Shown here: positions 1 to 7,678 of the stretch, piece after piece
Layout of the letters: each line of letters begins with the position of its first letter
Position numbering within the stretch: the stretch's first letter is position 1
NCBI GenBank assembly: GCA_001940645.1
Contig: MDVS01000049.1
Span: 1-12,919, forward strand
DNA: 12,919 bases
Reading direction: 5' to 3'
DNA from: Candidatus Heimdallarchaeota archaeon LC_3
GTDB taxonomy: Archaea; Asgardarchaeota; Heimdallarchaeia; Hodarchaeales; LC-3
The notes under the pieces: model-generated
What the model saw: the letters and a program-made list of their open reading frames with translations, nothing else
The model's database searches: none
What the model was told of the DNA's origin: nothing
Program-made: the position numbers and the translations under genes

Positions 1-1
1 G

Positions 2-730
2 TTTCTGTTTTTGGTTGGATTTTGGAGTGTTGTGATTGGATTATTTTTAATCTTTACCCGATTTGGGGAAGTGTTTTTTGGTGCATTAGTTAGGAATTTA
101 GATCAAGGAATTGAAATCAATGGGTATTTAGCTATATTTTTAGTATTAGTAGGTGGAGGAATGTTTCTTCTCTCTCTTTATATCCTATTTGTTGCTGATA
201 ATCAAAGAAAGAGAAAGATTGAAGACCGAGTACTGGAAAAGGTTAGTAGTAGTGAGCCTAAAGGATTTGAAGAGGTTAATCCTGAAGAGGTATTTGAAAG
301 ACCTATTGATCATGGACCAATCATAACTGGCTCTAGACCTGAACCCGATCTTATATCAGGACATTTACAACTTCTAGAATCAGAAAAAAGTAAAGCTGTT
401 GGCATCACACCAAAAGAATGGAATGAATTAAAAAAACAAGGATATTCTCGCGAAGAAGCAATAGAAAAGATAAATTTAGATAAACAAAAAGAAATTAATG
501 AAAAAATTAACCAAATAGAATGGGAAAAGGAAGTCAAGAGAAAGATGGAAGAGGAAAAACGTAAGATAGATGAAGAACGGATAAAAGCTAATTTACCCCC
601 TAAAAAACGTACACCTGATCAAACATTGACTCCTTCCGAATGGCAAATCCTTAAAAATAAGGGATTTACCCGCGAACAAGCTATTGAGTTTAAAAAATCA
701 GGAAAATCAGTAGAAGATGTTGAAAGTTAA
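2..730 (+). CDS. Membrane-anchored coiled-coil protein, 5' partial, with two UBA-like motifs
   Basis: The frame is already open at the window edge (F-L-F precedes the first possible TTG at 11), so the true start lies outside. Numbering from that TTG, hydrophobic segments at about 2-17 and 38-62 look like two membrane helices, followed by a basic stop-transfer (NQRKRK) and a long charged cytoplasmic tail. The tail has two related copies of a short helical motif, residues 132-151 and 206-225, sharing TPxEWxxLKxxG(Y/F)(S/T)REEAIE. They are separated by a K/E-rich predicted coiled coil (about 152-192). The W-xx-L-K-xx-G-F/Y-S/T-R-E-x-A-I pattern resembles the first loop and second helix of UBA domains, but each copy is shorter than a full UBA. 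I do not recognise the family. It may be a membrane scaffold, and any function is inference. Confidence 0.75.
   Translation, partial: FLFLVGFWSVVIGLFLIFTRFGEVFFGALVRNLDQGIEINGYLAIFLVLVGGGMFLLSLYILFVADNQRKRKIEDRVLEKVSSSEPKGFEEVNPEEVFERPIDHGPIITGSRPEPDLISGHLQLLESEKSKAVGITPKEWNELKKQGYSREEAIEKINLDKQKEINEKINQIEWEKEVKRKMEEEKRKIDEERIKANLPPKKRTPDQTLTPSEWQILKNKGFTREQAIEFKKSGKSVEDVES
404..463 (+). repeat. Protein repeat copy 1 (UBA-like motif)
   Basis: This encodes residues 132-151 of the first protein. It matches the copy at 626-685 at T-P, E-W, L-K, G, R-E and A-I-E. The DNA of the two copies is clearly diverged, so the duplication is old. Confidence 0.7.
626..685 (+). repeat. Protein repeat copy 2 (UBA-like motif)
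   Basis: This encodes residues 206-225, the partner of the copy at 404-463, and reads LTPSEWQILKNKGFTREQAI. It lies just before the C-terminus, after the coiled coil. Confidence 0.7.
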
Positions 731-748
731 TCAATTTTACTAATTGGA

Positions 749-756
749 TATAAAAA
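749..756 (+). promoter_or_regulatory. Possible TATA box for the 830-1813 gene pair
   Basis: TATAAAAA lies about 80 nt before the ATG at 830 in the 99-bp gap after the first gene. It is a candidate archaeal TATA element, but the whole gap is AT-rich, so the support is weak. Confidence 0.25.
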
Positions 757-829
757 CAAAATCAAAGATAAAAATTTTAGAAATTATTTAGGACAATAAA
801 ACATCAAAATGAGAATTGGAGTTTCATAA

Positions 830-1354
830 ATGAATCAAGTAAAAATTGAAAAATTAGTTGGAGAACGATTATTCCTCAAAAATATGACAATGAATTATTT
901 TGTGGCATTCCTCTTATACATCATAACTCAAATAATATTATTAAATAGTGCTATTATCATCACAGCTGATACCATTGATGTGAATGATCAATTTGTACTA
1001 ATATTTATTTTACTTCTTGGTACATCAACTGTGATTTTTTCAATACTCTTGAGAAATATCTTTCAGTTTGACTCTTCTATCAGTGTAATAACTTTTATTT
1101 TATTTCTAACAGTTTCTATTGACGGTTTTCTTGGATTTATTAGATTTTATCCATTGGGATTCTTTTTAGGTGTAGTATATTCAATAAGTCTAGTCATTTT
1201 TCTTTTAATCCATTCGCTAGGAAATTTCATAGACGGCTATTTTCTTAGCAAAAACACTACCAAAGTCTCTAATCCAATAAAATATGACATAAAATTCCTC
1301 TTATTATTATATTTAGTATTTAATTGGCCGTTTCTACTATTTTTATTGATATAA
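830..1354 (+). CDS. Five-TM integral membrane protein, unknown family
   Basis: This 174-aa protein is almost entirely hydrophobic. Membrane segments lie at about 21-45, 54-74, 83-104, 108-130 and 154-174. A short charged N-terminus precedes the first segment, and a polar loop (SKNTTKVSNPIKYDIK) precedes the last helix. The ATG at 830 is preceded by GGAG about nine bases upstream, which supports this start. The next gene begins three bases after the stop, so the two are probably co-transcribed and may work together in the membrane. The size and helix content recall small Yip1-like proteins, but I see no diagnostic motif and would leave it unnamed. Confidence 0.75.
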   Translation: MNQVKIEKLVGERLFLKNMTMNYFVAFLLYIITQIILLNSAIIITADTIDVNDQFVLIFILLLGTSTVIFSILLRNIFQFDSSISVITFILFLTVSIDGFLGFIRFYPLGFFLGVVYSISLVIFLLIHSLGNFIDGYFLSKNTTKVSNPIKYDIKFLLLLYLVFNWPFLLFLLI

Positions 1355-1357
1355 AAA

Positions 1358-1813
1358 ATGGGGATAATATTACCAAAATTTACTTCTTTTCAAGAAAAAT
1401 CAGCAAAAATGACTCTTTCAATGAAAGTAGTCAGGCTTATTTTATTAATATTGACAGCATTTATTGCAATAGAAAAGGTAACATATACCACGTCAGGACT
1501 TGAAGCAGTTCTAACGTTTACCCCATTAAGTGCAACAGCAGAAGTAATTATTGGGAATTCGGGATCATTACCATCATCAATAAATAGTAGTGCACTTACT
1601 ATACTCTTTATATTACCAGTATTATTTATTGGTCTATCCTTTGTTTTTCTGTTTAAGGATAAGACAAAAGTATCAGCACTATTCCATGTTATTGGTCTAG
1701 GGTTTTTATTCATCTATCTTGTGAATTTTTTCACGTTAAATTCTTATGATGGACGAGTATTATCAGGAATAACTCTGAATATCGCTTACGATATAGGATA
1801 TTATTTATTATAA
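1358..1813 (+). CDS. Small membrane protein, probably frameshifted near its C-terminus
   Basis: This 151-aa reading frame starts three bases after the upstream stop. Hydrophobic segments lie at about 24-40, 79-99 and 105-127. A possible alternative start is the ATG at 1409. The frame stops abruptly with YDIGYYLL at 1811. Immediately there, a frame shifted by one base continues through a clean membrane helix and a basic tail (SLVLLLVSTFVKYKKVETF, stop at 1873-1875). One missing base near 1790-1812 would explain this. The restored protein would be about 170 aa with four helices, close in size to its upstream neighbour. It forms an operon with the gene at 830, with a T-rich tract just downstream. 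The family is not recognised. Confidence 0.65.
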   Translation: MGIILPKFTSFQEKSAKMTLSMKVVRLILLILTAFIAIEKVTYTTSGLEAVLTFTPLSATAEVIIGNSGSLPSSINSSALTILFILPVLFIGLSFVFLFKDKTKVSALFHVIGLGFLFIYLVNFFTLNSYDGRVLSGITLNIAYDIGYYLL

Positions 1814-1885
1814 TATCTTTAGTGTTGTTATTGGTATCTACCTTTGTCAAATATAAAAAGGTCGAAACATTTTAAGAAACAAACA

Positions 1886-1911
1886 TCTCTCTCTTCTTTT
1901 TTCTTTCTTTT
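1886..1911 (+). terminator. T-rich archaeal-type terminator
   Basis: A pyrimidine tract of mostly T, including a run of six T, follows the 830-1813 pair (13 bp after the frameshifted stop at 1873-1875) and ends just before the convergent gene at 1913. T-rich tracts without a hairpin are the usual archaeal termination signal. It serves only the plus strand. Confidence 0.6.
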
Positions 1912-1912
1912 G

Positions 1913-3082
1913 TTAAAACCTAAGAGTTTTGATAAGGTTTGTTACATTGTCTTCAGTCATTTTCATATTATCTAGTGAACAGATGCTTATCATAATTCTT
2001 CCTAGCTCTATTAAATTTTTTATAATTTCTTCGAATTCACCAATATTTGTTGGAATTGTTAATTTACTTTTCTTACTCGATATTGGATGAACTATGTCAT
2101 TGCGTAGTAATCTTAATTCAGTATAATAACCAAAATTGCTCTTATTTTCAAAAGGAATATTGAATCCTGCATGATCAACAAAATACGTGTCAAAATTACT
2201 ACCTGAATATCCTATATTCTTTGTTTCCTGTAAAATTAGTCTTTCAATTTGTTCTGGATCATCTTTGGAGAAATTTTTGATAATTTTCATCATTTTTTTT
2301 TCAAACCTGTCTCTTGGTAATCCTTTCGTATTCAAGAAACGATCAGGACCATGAATAATTAATGATTCAAAATAAAAAACAATCCAATTTTCAAAAGTGA
2401 TGACTAAATCCATCACTGCATTTCCAAATGAATTTTTTTCAATAATTTTCAGATAAGCATTATCATTCATTTTGTATAGTTTTTTTGCATTTCTAAGATA
2501 ATTTCTATCACTAGGAGATGAAATGATTTTTAATTGTTCTTTTTGTGTATTTATGTAGGCATCAAAGCCCCCATATATCCGTTCAATACTTTCTTGGAAT
2601 TCTTCGTAAGTATCGGGACGAAATTTTGACTCAGGAAAGTGAGCTTTTTTAGAAAGGGAATGTTTCTTAAATATTTTCTCATCTATGCACATCATTAATT
2701 CATCCACCTTTCTATCCTCATCATTTACCCAATGAGATAGACATTCTGTTATAATTGGAACATACCACTCTTCCTTTTCTCCAAGAAAATCAATCCATTC
2801 CTTCCGATTTTTTAAGTAGGTTTCAAAAATTGATTTTTTAAATTGTCCTTCATCGTAATTGGGTGAATGCTTTTTCGATAATTTATCAATATAATTTATC
2901 CCCCTTATAGACAAATTTTTTATTGGTAAAGCAGATTTTAATTCATTTCTTTGCTGTGAGACTAAAGTTCTTTGGTAATTGAGTCCAATTAACAAACTTT
3001 GTTGTCTGTACAAGACATTCAATATGGTGTATTGTAAATATTCAGTGAAATTAAAATTTCGTGTTAAGATATTTATCCACAT
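1913..3082 (-). CDS. HEPN-like protein (Rx4H motif), putative RNase
   Basis: This 389-aa, mostly helical, charged protein has no signal peptide or membrane segment. Near the C-terminus (residues 322-333) it reads ELRLLRNDIVHP. R327-N-D-I-V-H332 is the R-x4-H catalytic signature of HEPN ribonucleases, usually with the polar residue after the Arg seen here. A helix at about 222-243 (DLVITFENWIVFYFESL) could begin the same domain. HEPN proteins are commonly RNA-cleaving toxins or antiviral effectors. The N-terminal 200 residues are unrecognised. No nucleotidyltransferase (MNT) partner is adjacent, so this is not the classic two-gene module. The ATG at 3082 has a strong Shine-Dalgarno site (AGGAGAG, plus-strand 3090-3096). 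It is divergent from the surface-protein gene and convergent with 830-1813. The HEPN call rests on the motif and its position. Confidence 0.6.
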   Translation of the reverse strand: MWINILTRNFNFTEYLQYTILNVLYRQQSLLIGLNYQRTLVSQQRNELKSALPIKNLSIRGINYIDKLSKKHSPNYDEGQFKKSIFETYLKNRKEWIDFLGEKEEWYVPIITECLSHWVNDEDRKVDELMMCIDEKIFKKHSLSKKAHFPESKFRPDTYEEFQESIERIYGGFDAYINTQKEQLKIISSPSDRNYLRNAKKLYKMNDNAYLKIIEKNSFGNAVMDLVITFENWIVFYFESLIIHGPDRFLNTKGLPRDRFEKKMMKIIKNFSKDDPEQIERLILQETKNIGYSGSNFDTYFVDHAGFNIPFENKSNFGYYTELRLLRNDIVHPISSKKSKLTIPTNIGEFEEIIKNLIELGRIMISICSLDNMKMTEDNVTNLIKTLRF

Positions 3083-3089
3083 GATAATT

Positions 3090-3096
3090 CTCTCCT
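3090..3096 (-). promoter_or_regulatory. Ribosome binding site of the HEPN-like gene
   Basis: On the minus strand AGGAGAG lies seven bases before the ATG at 3082. It is one of the clearest Shine-Dalgarno sites in the window and fixes the start of the gene. Confidence 0.7.
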
Positions 3097-3192
3097 AATC
3101 GACTTCTTTCTTCTTACCTATACACTAGATATTCATTTGATAAATTTATTATTTTAGAAAAAAGTGGAATTTAAAAAAAATATTATTACTAA

Positions 3193-3207
3193 AACACATC
3201 GTGTGTT
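3193..3207. promoter_or_regulatory. Perfect 15-bp dyad (operator-like), site 1
   Basis: AACACA-TCG-TGTGTT is a perfect inverted repeat with 6-bp arms and a 3-bp centre, in the 250-bp region between two divergent genes. Its GC content is above that of the flanks, so chance is less likely than for pure A/T palindromes. It may bind a dimeric regulator of either gene. Confidence 0.4.
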
Positions 3208-3238
3208 AGTTTTGTGACAAATAAAAATAAAAATTTGA

Positions 3239-3253
3239 CTTTCAGTATGAAAG
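3239..3253. promoter_or_regulatory. Perfect 15-bp dyad (operator-like), site 2
   Basis: CTTTCA-GTA-TGAAAG is a perfect inverted repeat with the same geometry as site 1 (6-3-6), centred 46 bp away. It abuts a TATA-like stretch (about 3253-3262) on the surface-protein side, where a bound protein could block or recruit the basal factors. Confidence 0.4.
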
Positions 3254-3318
3254 TTTATTATTATCTTATCAATGAAAAAAATTATTTTGAATTTCTAAGT
3301 TTCTAATTATAATATTGA

Positions 3319-3326
3319 AGGAAGGG
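3319..3326 (+). promoter_or_regulatory. Ribosome binding site that decides the surface-protein start
   Basis: AGGAAGGG ends six bases before the ATG at 3333. This favours that ATG over the in-frame TTG at 3315, which would put the purine-rich site inside the coding region. The ATG also gives a normal lysine-rich signal-peptide N-terminus. Confidence 0.6.
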
Positions 3327-3332
3327 TCAAGA

Positions 3333-6300
3333 ATGAAGAAAATAAGTCTTTTTTTATCGATTTGTATAATTATTACAGTATTTAACCATACAAATATAAT
3401 AAAATCAACAACAAATGAATCTCCACTAATTGATGTCACAGTTGATGAATATTATTCAAATTCAAATTATGGTGGGGACACAACATTGGAAATCGGAAAC
3501 TGGGATGGAAATAAACGACGTATGATATATATGCAGTTTGATCTATCAAGTTATACTGTTATTAGTCGAGCTAGACTCTTTATTAAAGCTTCTTCTGTCA
3601 GAACAACTACTGAAATTCACCTTCATGCTGTAAGTGATTCATCTTGGACAGAATATGAAATCACATGGAATACAAAACCTTCCTTTTCGCCTTCAATCGA
3701 AGATGTTCAAACTACCATTGAGGCAAATCAATGGTTGGTCTTCAATTTAACGTCCCTTTCTCAACTAAATATCGGATCAAAATTTAGTATAGTTCTTATT
3801 TCCAATTCCGGTGGTGATGAGGTAGTAGATTCCTATTTTTATTCCAAAGAAGCTTCCAATCAAGACAATAGACCCTATCTACAAATTGATACAGATCCAA
3901 CGGAAATAATACCTGAGATAACACCTGAAAAAGATAGAACTATTGTATATGAAATTACTGGTAATACTATTTCTTGGAATGTGGGAGATAACAATCCTTC
4001 AATATATAATATAACTCAAAATGGTGTTGGAATTGCTAATGGTACTTGGACGAATTATGTACCTATCTCTGTCTCGATAGACGGATTAGAATTAGGAGTA
4101 TATACAATTGTTTTATATGTAAATGACACTGATGGAAATTCTGCATCAGATTCGATAAGTATTAGCGTTGTTGAGTCAGCACGACTGAATCCGACTGCTG
4201 ATGTTACACTTGATGAATATAATCCAAATTCTAATTACGGTGGGGACACAACATTGGAAATCGGAAACTGGGATGGAAATAAACGCAGATGGATATTTTT
4301 TAAGTTTGATTTATCTTTAATCAATTCAGTTGAGGAGTCGTATTTTTTTATAAAAACATCTTCTGTAAGAATATCAACTGATATAAGGATTTTTGAGATT
4401 GGAGATATATCATGGAGTGAATATCTAATCAATTGGAATAATAAACCAGCTTACACACCAACAGAATTATCTTCAAGCCTCACGAGATATGGTAGTGAAT
4501 GGATAAAGTTTAACTTGACCTCATTTGTTAAAACACATTTAGGAGAAGTCATATCATTCATACTTATTTCCAATTCCGGTGGTGATGAGGTAGTAGATTC
4601 CTATTTTTATTCCAAAGAAGCTTCCAATCAAGACAATAGACCCTATCTTGATATGAAGCTCGACTCAAGTACAATATTACCAGAAATAGTTTCACTTAAA
4701 GATAAAACAATCTTTTATGGTACTACCGATAATAAATTAGAATGGTCAGTAGCAGACAATAATCCTAATTACTATACTGTTACAAGGAATAATAGTTTAA
4801 TTGAGAATAAAACTTGGAATGAAAATATTATTACTATAAATATTGATAATTTAGATATAGGAACATATATTTATAATTTAACGATTTTTGACCAAGATTT
4901 AAACAGTATATCTGATGTAGTCAATCTCAAAGTAACAATAGGAAAAAATCTTAATCTTTTTCCAACAAAAGATGTTACAGTTGACGAATATTATCCAAAT
5001 TCTAATTACGGTGGGGACACAACATTGGAATTAGGCAATTGGGATGGAGATAAGAGAAGAATTATCTATTTTGAATTTGATCTGGGGATAACTGACGAAA
5101 TAAGTTCTGCAATGTTTCATATTTATGCTTCTTCGATAAGATCAACTACTGAAGTCCAATTATTTCATTTTTCGGGTCCGTCTTGGAATGAATTTACTGT
5201 AACTTGGAATAACAGACCAACATTATCGTCATTCATTGGATCAGAACTAGTAATAACGGGTGGGCAATGGTTGGTATTTGATATTAGTGACATTGCAAGA
5301 ACAGGACCTGATAGAATTTTGAACTTTGCTCTAGTGTCTAATTCTGCAGGAGATAATGTGATTGATGTTTATTTTAGGTCGAAAGAAATTACCAACCAAG
5401 ATGAAAGACCTCATATCAATATGACAGCTTCTGGGACCTATGGTCCGGAAATTATTTTACAATCCCCTATTAACACAACTTATACCTCCCAAGATGTATG
5501 GCTAAATTATATTGTAAATACAACATATTCATGGGTGAAATATCGACTTGATGGGGTAAACAATGTAACTATTAGTCAGAATACATTGCTGCAATCATTA
5601 AGTGAAGGAGCTCATCATCTTATTATCTATACTAGTGATATTTTTGGAAATGAAGATTCATTTAATGTGTATTTCTCAATTGATATTCCTCCTTCAATTC
5701 ATATTTTATCACCAATAATGACGGCCTATAATAGAGCAGATATTTGGTTAAACTTTACATCGGATGAATCATTATCTTGGATAGGTTATTCACTTGATAA
5801 TTCTCCTAATCAAACAATAACTGGAAATGTTTTGTTGCAATCACTCTCAGAAGGTCAGCATACAATTACTATCTATGCTAATGATACTGGAGGCAATTTT
5901 GATTCAAAATCAGTCATATTCACGGTTGATACCATATCACCAGAAATTACTTTGATTAGACCTGGTAACGCAACCTATATTTCAGACATAGTACAAGTTG
6001 AGTTCCACGTTACTGAATCTTTTAACTGGGTAAAATATTCTCTCAGTGGTGGATTAAATGTAACAATATTGAATAATATTACCCTTATGGATTTAGTTTC
6101 AGGAAATTATTCAATTATCCTATATACCCAAGATTTTTCAGGGAATGAAGCATCTTCAGAAATCATTTGGTTTGAGATTAATACCCCTCCTAATATTTCT
6201 GTAACTAATTTATTAGAATATTATACAAGTGATTCTCTTTGGATAAATTATACAATTAATGAACCGGTCTTATGGACTGGTTACTCATTTGATGGTAACT

Positions 6301-7163
6301 CTAATATAACTATATCCACCAATATTCTCCTTACAGGATTATCAGAAGGGTCTCACTCAATTATTTTGTATGCCACAGATATGGGTGGAGTGACTGGAAA
6401 ATCAATTATTCAATTCTTTGAAATCGATACCATTTATCCTGTTATAACAGTCAACAGTCCAGAAAATAAGACCTATGATACTAATCAAGTATTAATTGAT
6501 GTTTTTATAAGTGAACCAACATCCTGGATTGGATATTCTATTGATGGACAAAATTATATATCATATTTGGATAATTCTTTAATAACATTATTGACTGAAG
6601 GTCACCATTCAATAGTGGTCAGTGCTGTTGATATCGCAGGGAATAATGCATCAAGTCCTAATATTTGGTTTACGATTGACATACCAGATACACAAGCTCC
6701 GTTAATTACTTTAACAAATATGAATGATCATGATGTAGTATCTGGAATTAAAGATATTGAAGGGGAGGTCCAAGATGATAGTCCAATTTCGTTTGTTTCA
6801 GTTACTATCAATAATTCAGAGCAATTTTTATTCTATATCTTCCCCCAAAATCTAACACTAACAAATATCAGTGCGGGTCACTGGAAATATTCTTTCTCTT
6901 TTGATTCTACTTTGTTTTTTGATGGTGAATATGAACTTACAATAGAAACTATAGACGTATTCGGGAATAAAAATATAGAGTCTATACGTATCATTATTGA
7001 TAACATTTCTGATACAAGTGGATCAACAACATCTTCGACCGTACCTTCGTCTTACTCCACAACACCAACAACATCAATAAATACACAGTCAAGTGATGGC
7101 TTTACTCTTGGTTTTTTACTATTAGCAATCGGATTAACAATTCTGATTAAGAAAAGAAAATGA
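3333..7163 (+). CDS. Giant surface protein: three DNRLRE/CBM96 domains, Ig-like repeats, C-terminal anchor
   Basis: This is a 1276-aa secreted protein. A signal peptide (MKK then a hydrophobic stretch to about 17) is followed by three DNRLRE (CBM96-type) beta-sandwich domains at about 32-186, 286-443 and 540-697. Each has D-V-T-x-DEY, NYGGDTTLE-x-GNWDG, W-x-x-x-x-x-x-W and a closing SKE-x-x-NQD-x-RP. Domains 1 and 2 are each followed by an Ig-like domain (about 191-280, 447-536) with W-x-V-x-DNNP and a late D-x-x-x-x-S-x-S-D. Then come five repeats of 82-84 residues (704-1116) and a diverged sixth (about 1121-1224), a Ser/Thr-rich spacer (1225-1254), and a short anchor helix (about 1256-1272) ending KKRK. 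Many N-x-S/T sequons fit a glycosylated cell-surface protein. CBM96 domains are known to bind polysaccharide, so an adhesin or matrix role is likely. No enzyme domain is visible. The anchor resembles archaeal CTERM sorting tails, but without a clear PGF motif. Confidence 0.88.
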   Translation: MKKISLFLSICIIITVFNHTNIIKSTTNESPLIDVTVDEYYSNSNYGGDTTLEIGNWDGNKRRMIYMQFDLSSYTVISRARLFIKASSVRTTTEIHLHAVSDSSWTEYEITWNTKPSFSPSIEDVQTTIEANQWLVFNLTSLSQLNIGSKFSIVLISNSGGDEVVDSYFYSKEASNQDNRPYLQIDTDPTEIIPEITPEKDRTIVYEITGNTISWNVGDNNPSIYNITQNGVGIANGTWTNYVPISVSIDGLELGVYTIVLYVNDTDGNSASDSISISVVESARLNPTADVTLDEYNPNSNYGGDTTLEIGNWDGNKRRWIFFKFDLSLINSVEESYFFIKTSSVRISTDIRIFEIGDISWSEYLINWNNKPAYTPTELSSSLTRYGSEWIKFNLTSFVKTHLGEVISFILISNSGGDEVVDSYFYSKEASNQDNRPYLDMKLDSSTILPEIVSLKDKTIFYGTTDNKLEWSVADNNPNYYTVTRNNSLIENKTWNENIITINIDNLDIGTYIYNLTIFDQDLNSISDVVNLKVTIGKNLNLFPTKDVTVDEYYPNSNYGGDTTLELGNWDGDKRRIIYFEFDLGITDEISSAMFHIYASSIRSTTEVQLFHFSGPSWNEFTVTWNNRPTLSSFIGSELVITGGQWLVFDISDIARTGPDRILNFALVSNSAGDNVIDVYFRSKEITNQDERPHINMTASGTYGPEIILQSPINTTYTSQDVWLNYIVNTTYSWVKYRLDGVNNVTISQNTLLQSLSEGAHHLIIYTSDIFGNEDSFNVYFSIDIPPSIHILSPIMTAYNRADIWLNFTSDESLSWIGYSLDNSPNQTITGNVLLQSLSEGQHTITIYANDTGGNFDSKSVIFTVDTISPEITLIRPGNATYISDIVQVEFHVTESFNWVKYSLSGGLNVTILNNITLMDLVSGNYSIILYTQDFSGNEASSEIIWFEINTPPNISVTNLLEYYTSDSLWINYTINEPVLWTGYSFDGNSNITISTNILLTGLSEGSHSIILYATDMGGVTGKSIIQFFEIDTIYPVITVNSPENKTYDTNQVLIDVFISEPTSWIGYSIDGQNYISYLDNSLITLLTEGHHSIVVSAVDIAGNNASSPNIWFTIDIPDTQAPLITLTNMNDHDVVSGIKDIEGEVQDDSPISFVSVTINNSEQFLFYIFPQNLTLTNISAGHWKYSFSFDSTLFFDGEYELTIETIDVFGNKNIESIRIIIDNISDTSGSTTSSTVPSSYSTTPTTSINTQSSDGFTLGFLLLAIGLTILIKKRK
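3471..3880 (+). repeat. 768-bp tandem unit, copy 1 (identical ends, diverged core)
   Basis: Positions 3471-3517 (47 bp) and 3795-3880 (86 bp) are base-for-base identical to 4239-4285 and 4563-4648. Both offsets are exactly 768 bp (256 codons). The 277 bp between the two blocks differs strongly from the partner in DNA and protein. Confidence 0.9.
4239..4648 (+). repeat. 768-bp tandem unit, copy 2
   Basis: This is the partner of 3471-3880. A third, more diverged copy starts at 5010, with 21 identical bases at 5010-5030 and near-identity upstream to copy 2 (about 4222-4259 against 4993-5030). That gives an offset of 771 bp. The third copy lacks the following Ig-like domain. Confidence 0.9.
5442..6680 (+). 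repeat. Five tandem 82-84-aa Ig-like repeats
   Basis: Each repeat has a proline near its start, then (T)Y, a (S/N/L)W-x-x-Y-S-x-(D/S)G core, an LxxLxEGxH-like turn and a closing D-x-x-GN. The core tryptophans fall at residues 734, 816, 899, 981 and 1065 of the surface protein. The DNA is well diverged between copies, so this array is older than the 768-bp duplication. It probably forms a stalk. Confidence 0.8.
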
Positions 7164-7237
7164 ATTCCAGAATATTGATTAAATATTTATTTAATTCTTC
7201 AATAAAGTTTAAAATATCACTGACATCATTCAAAAAA

Positions 7238-7263
7238 TTTAATTTTCTTTTGCTTCGATTTTT
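7238..7263 (+). terminator. Possible T-rich terminator of the surface-protein gene
   Basis: A T-rich stretch about 75-100 bases after the stop at 7163 could end transcription. The gap also has an 18-bp all-A/T palindrome at 7178-7195, too weak to call a hairpin. Nothing else is visible between 7164 and 7326. Confidence 0.3.
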
Positions 7264-7326
7264 GATAAATATTGGACATTATCGAAACTAATTTTCAATC
7301 AAAGTTAAAAAAACAAATAAATCAAT

Positions 7327-7575
7327 TTATCTCTTTTTCAAATAATCTGAATAAAAATAGTATAGGGTAGGAAAAATAATGATAAACCACCAAGGCCAGA
7401 AAAAAATACCTATGTAACTTATAGTATCTATTAGAGAGAAAGCATCTCTGAATTGGTCTCTACCAAAGTAACCCAAAGTATTAAACATCCCATTTATTAG
7501 CCAAATATTAAGTGATAGAAGTGCTAAAAGTATTCCTTTAAAGAATTCTACTCTTATTTTAGATTTTTCACTCAT
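7327..7575 (-). CDS. Small two-TM membrane protein, unknown
   Basis: This 82-aa protein has a charged N-terminus (SEKSKIR), membrane helices at about 11-31 and 54-74 and a basic end (SDYLKKR), giving both ends inside. The second helix is aromatic-rich (FFWPWWFIIIFPTLYYF). A clear Shine-Dalgarno site is missing; GGTTTGG lies about 10 bases upstream. A perfect 8-bp-arm dyad sits 30-56 bp upstream of the start. It follows the 7679-8832 gene on the same strand after a 103-bp gap, so it may be separately transcribed. The family is not recognised. Confidence 0.6.
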   Translation of the reverse strand: MSEKSKIRVEFFKGILLALLSLNIWLINGMFNTLGYFGRDQFRDAFSLIDTISYIGIFFWPWWFIIIFPTLYYFYSDYLKKR

Positions 7576-7604
7576 TTTTTATTACCAAACCTTTTGTTAA
7601 ACTA

Positions 7605-7631
7605 AAAATGGACCTAATTTAATTCCATTTT
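7605..7631. promoter_or_regulatory. Inverted repeat upstream of the small membrane protein
   Basis: AAAATGGA and TCCATTTT form perfect 8-bp arms around an 11-bp spacer, in the likely promoter of the minus-strand gene at 7575. It could be an operator or an RNA hairpin near the end of the broken gene upstream. Confidence 0.35.
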
Positions 7632-7678
7632 ACTTAAACATGAAAATAAACATGAATCGTAATTTAAAGATTCCTGAG

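Noticed and set aside
1390..1713. Minus-strand frame of 107 codons
   Set aside because: Antisense to a membrane-protein gene that has a better start, operon context and helix pattern.
7178..7195. 18-bp palindrome after the surface-protein gene
   Set aside because: Pure A/T, so likely by chance and too weak as a hairpin.
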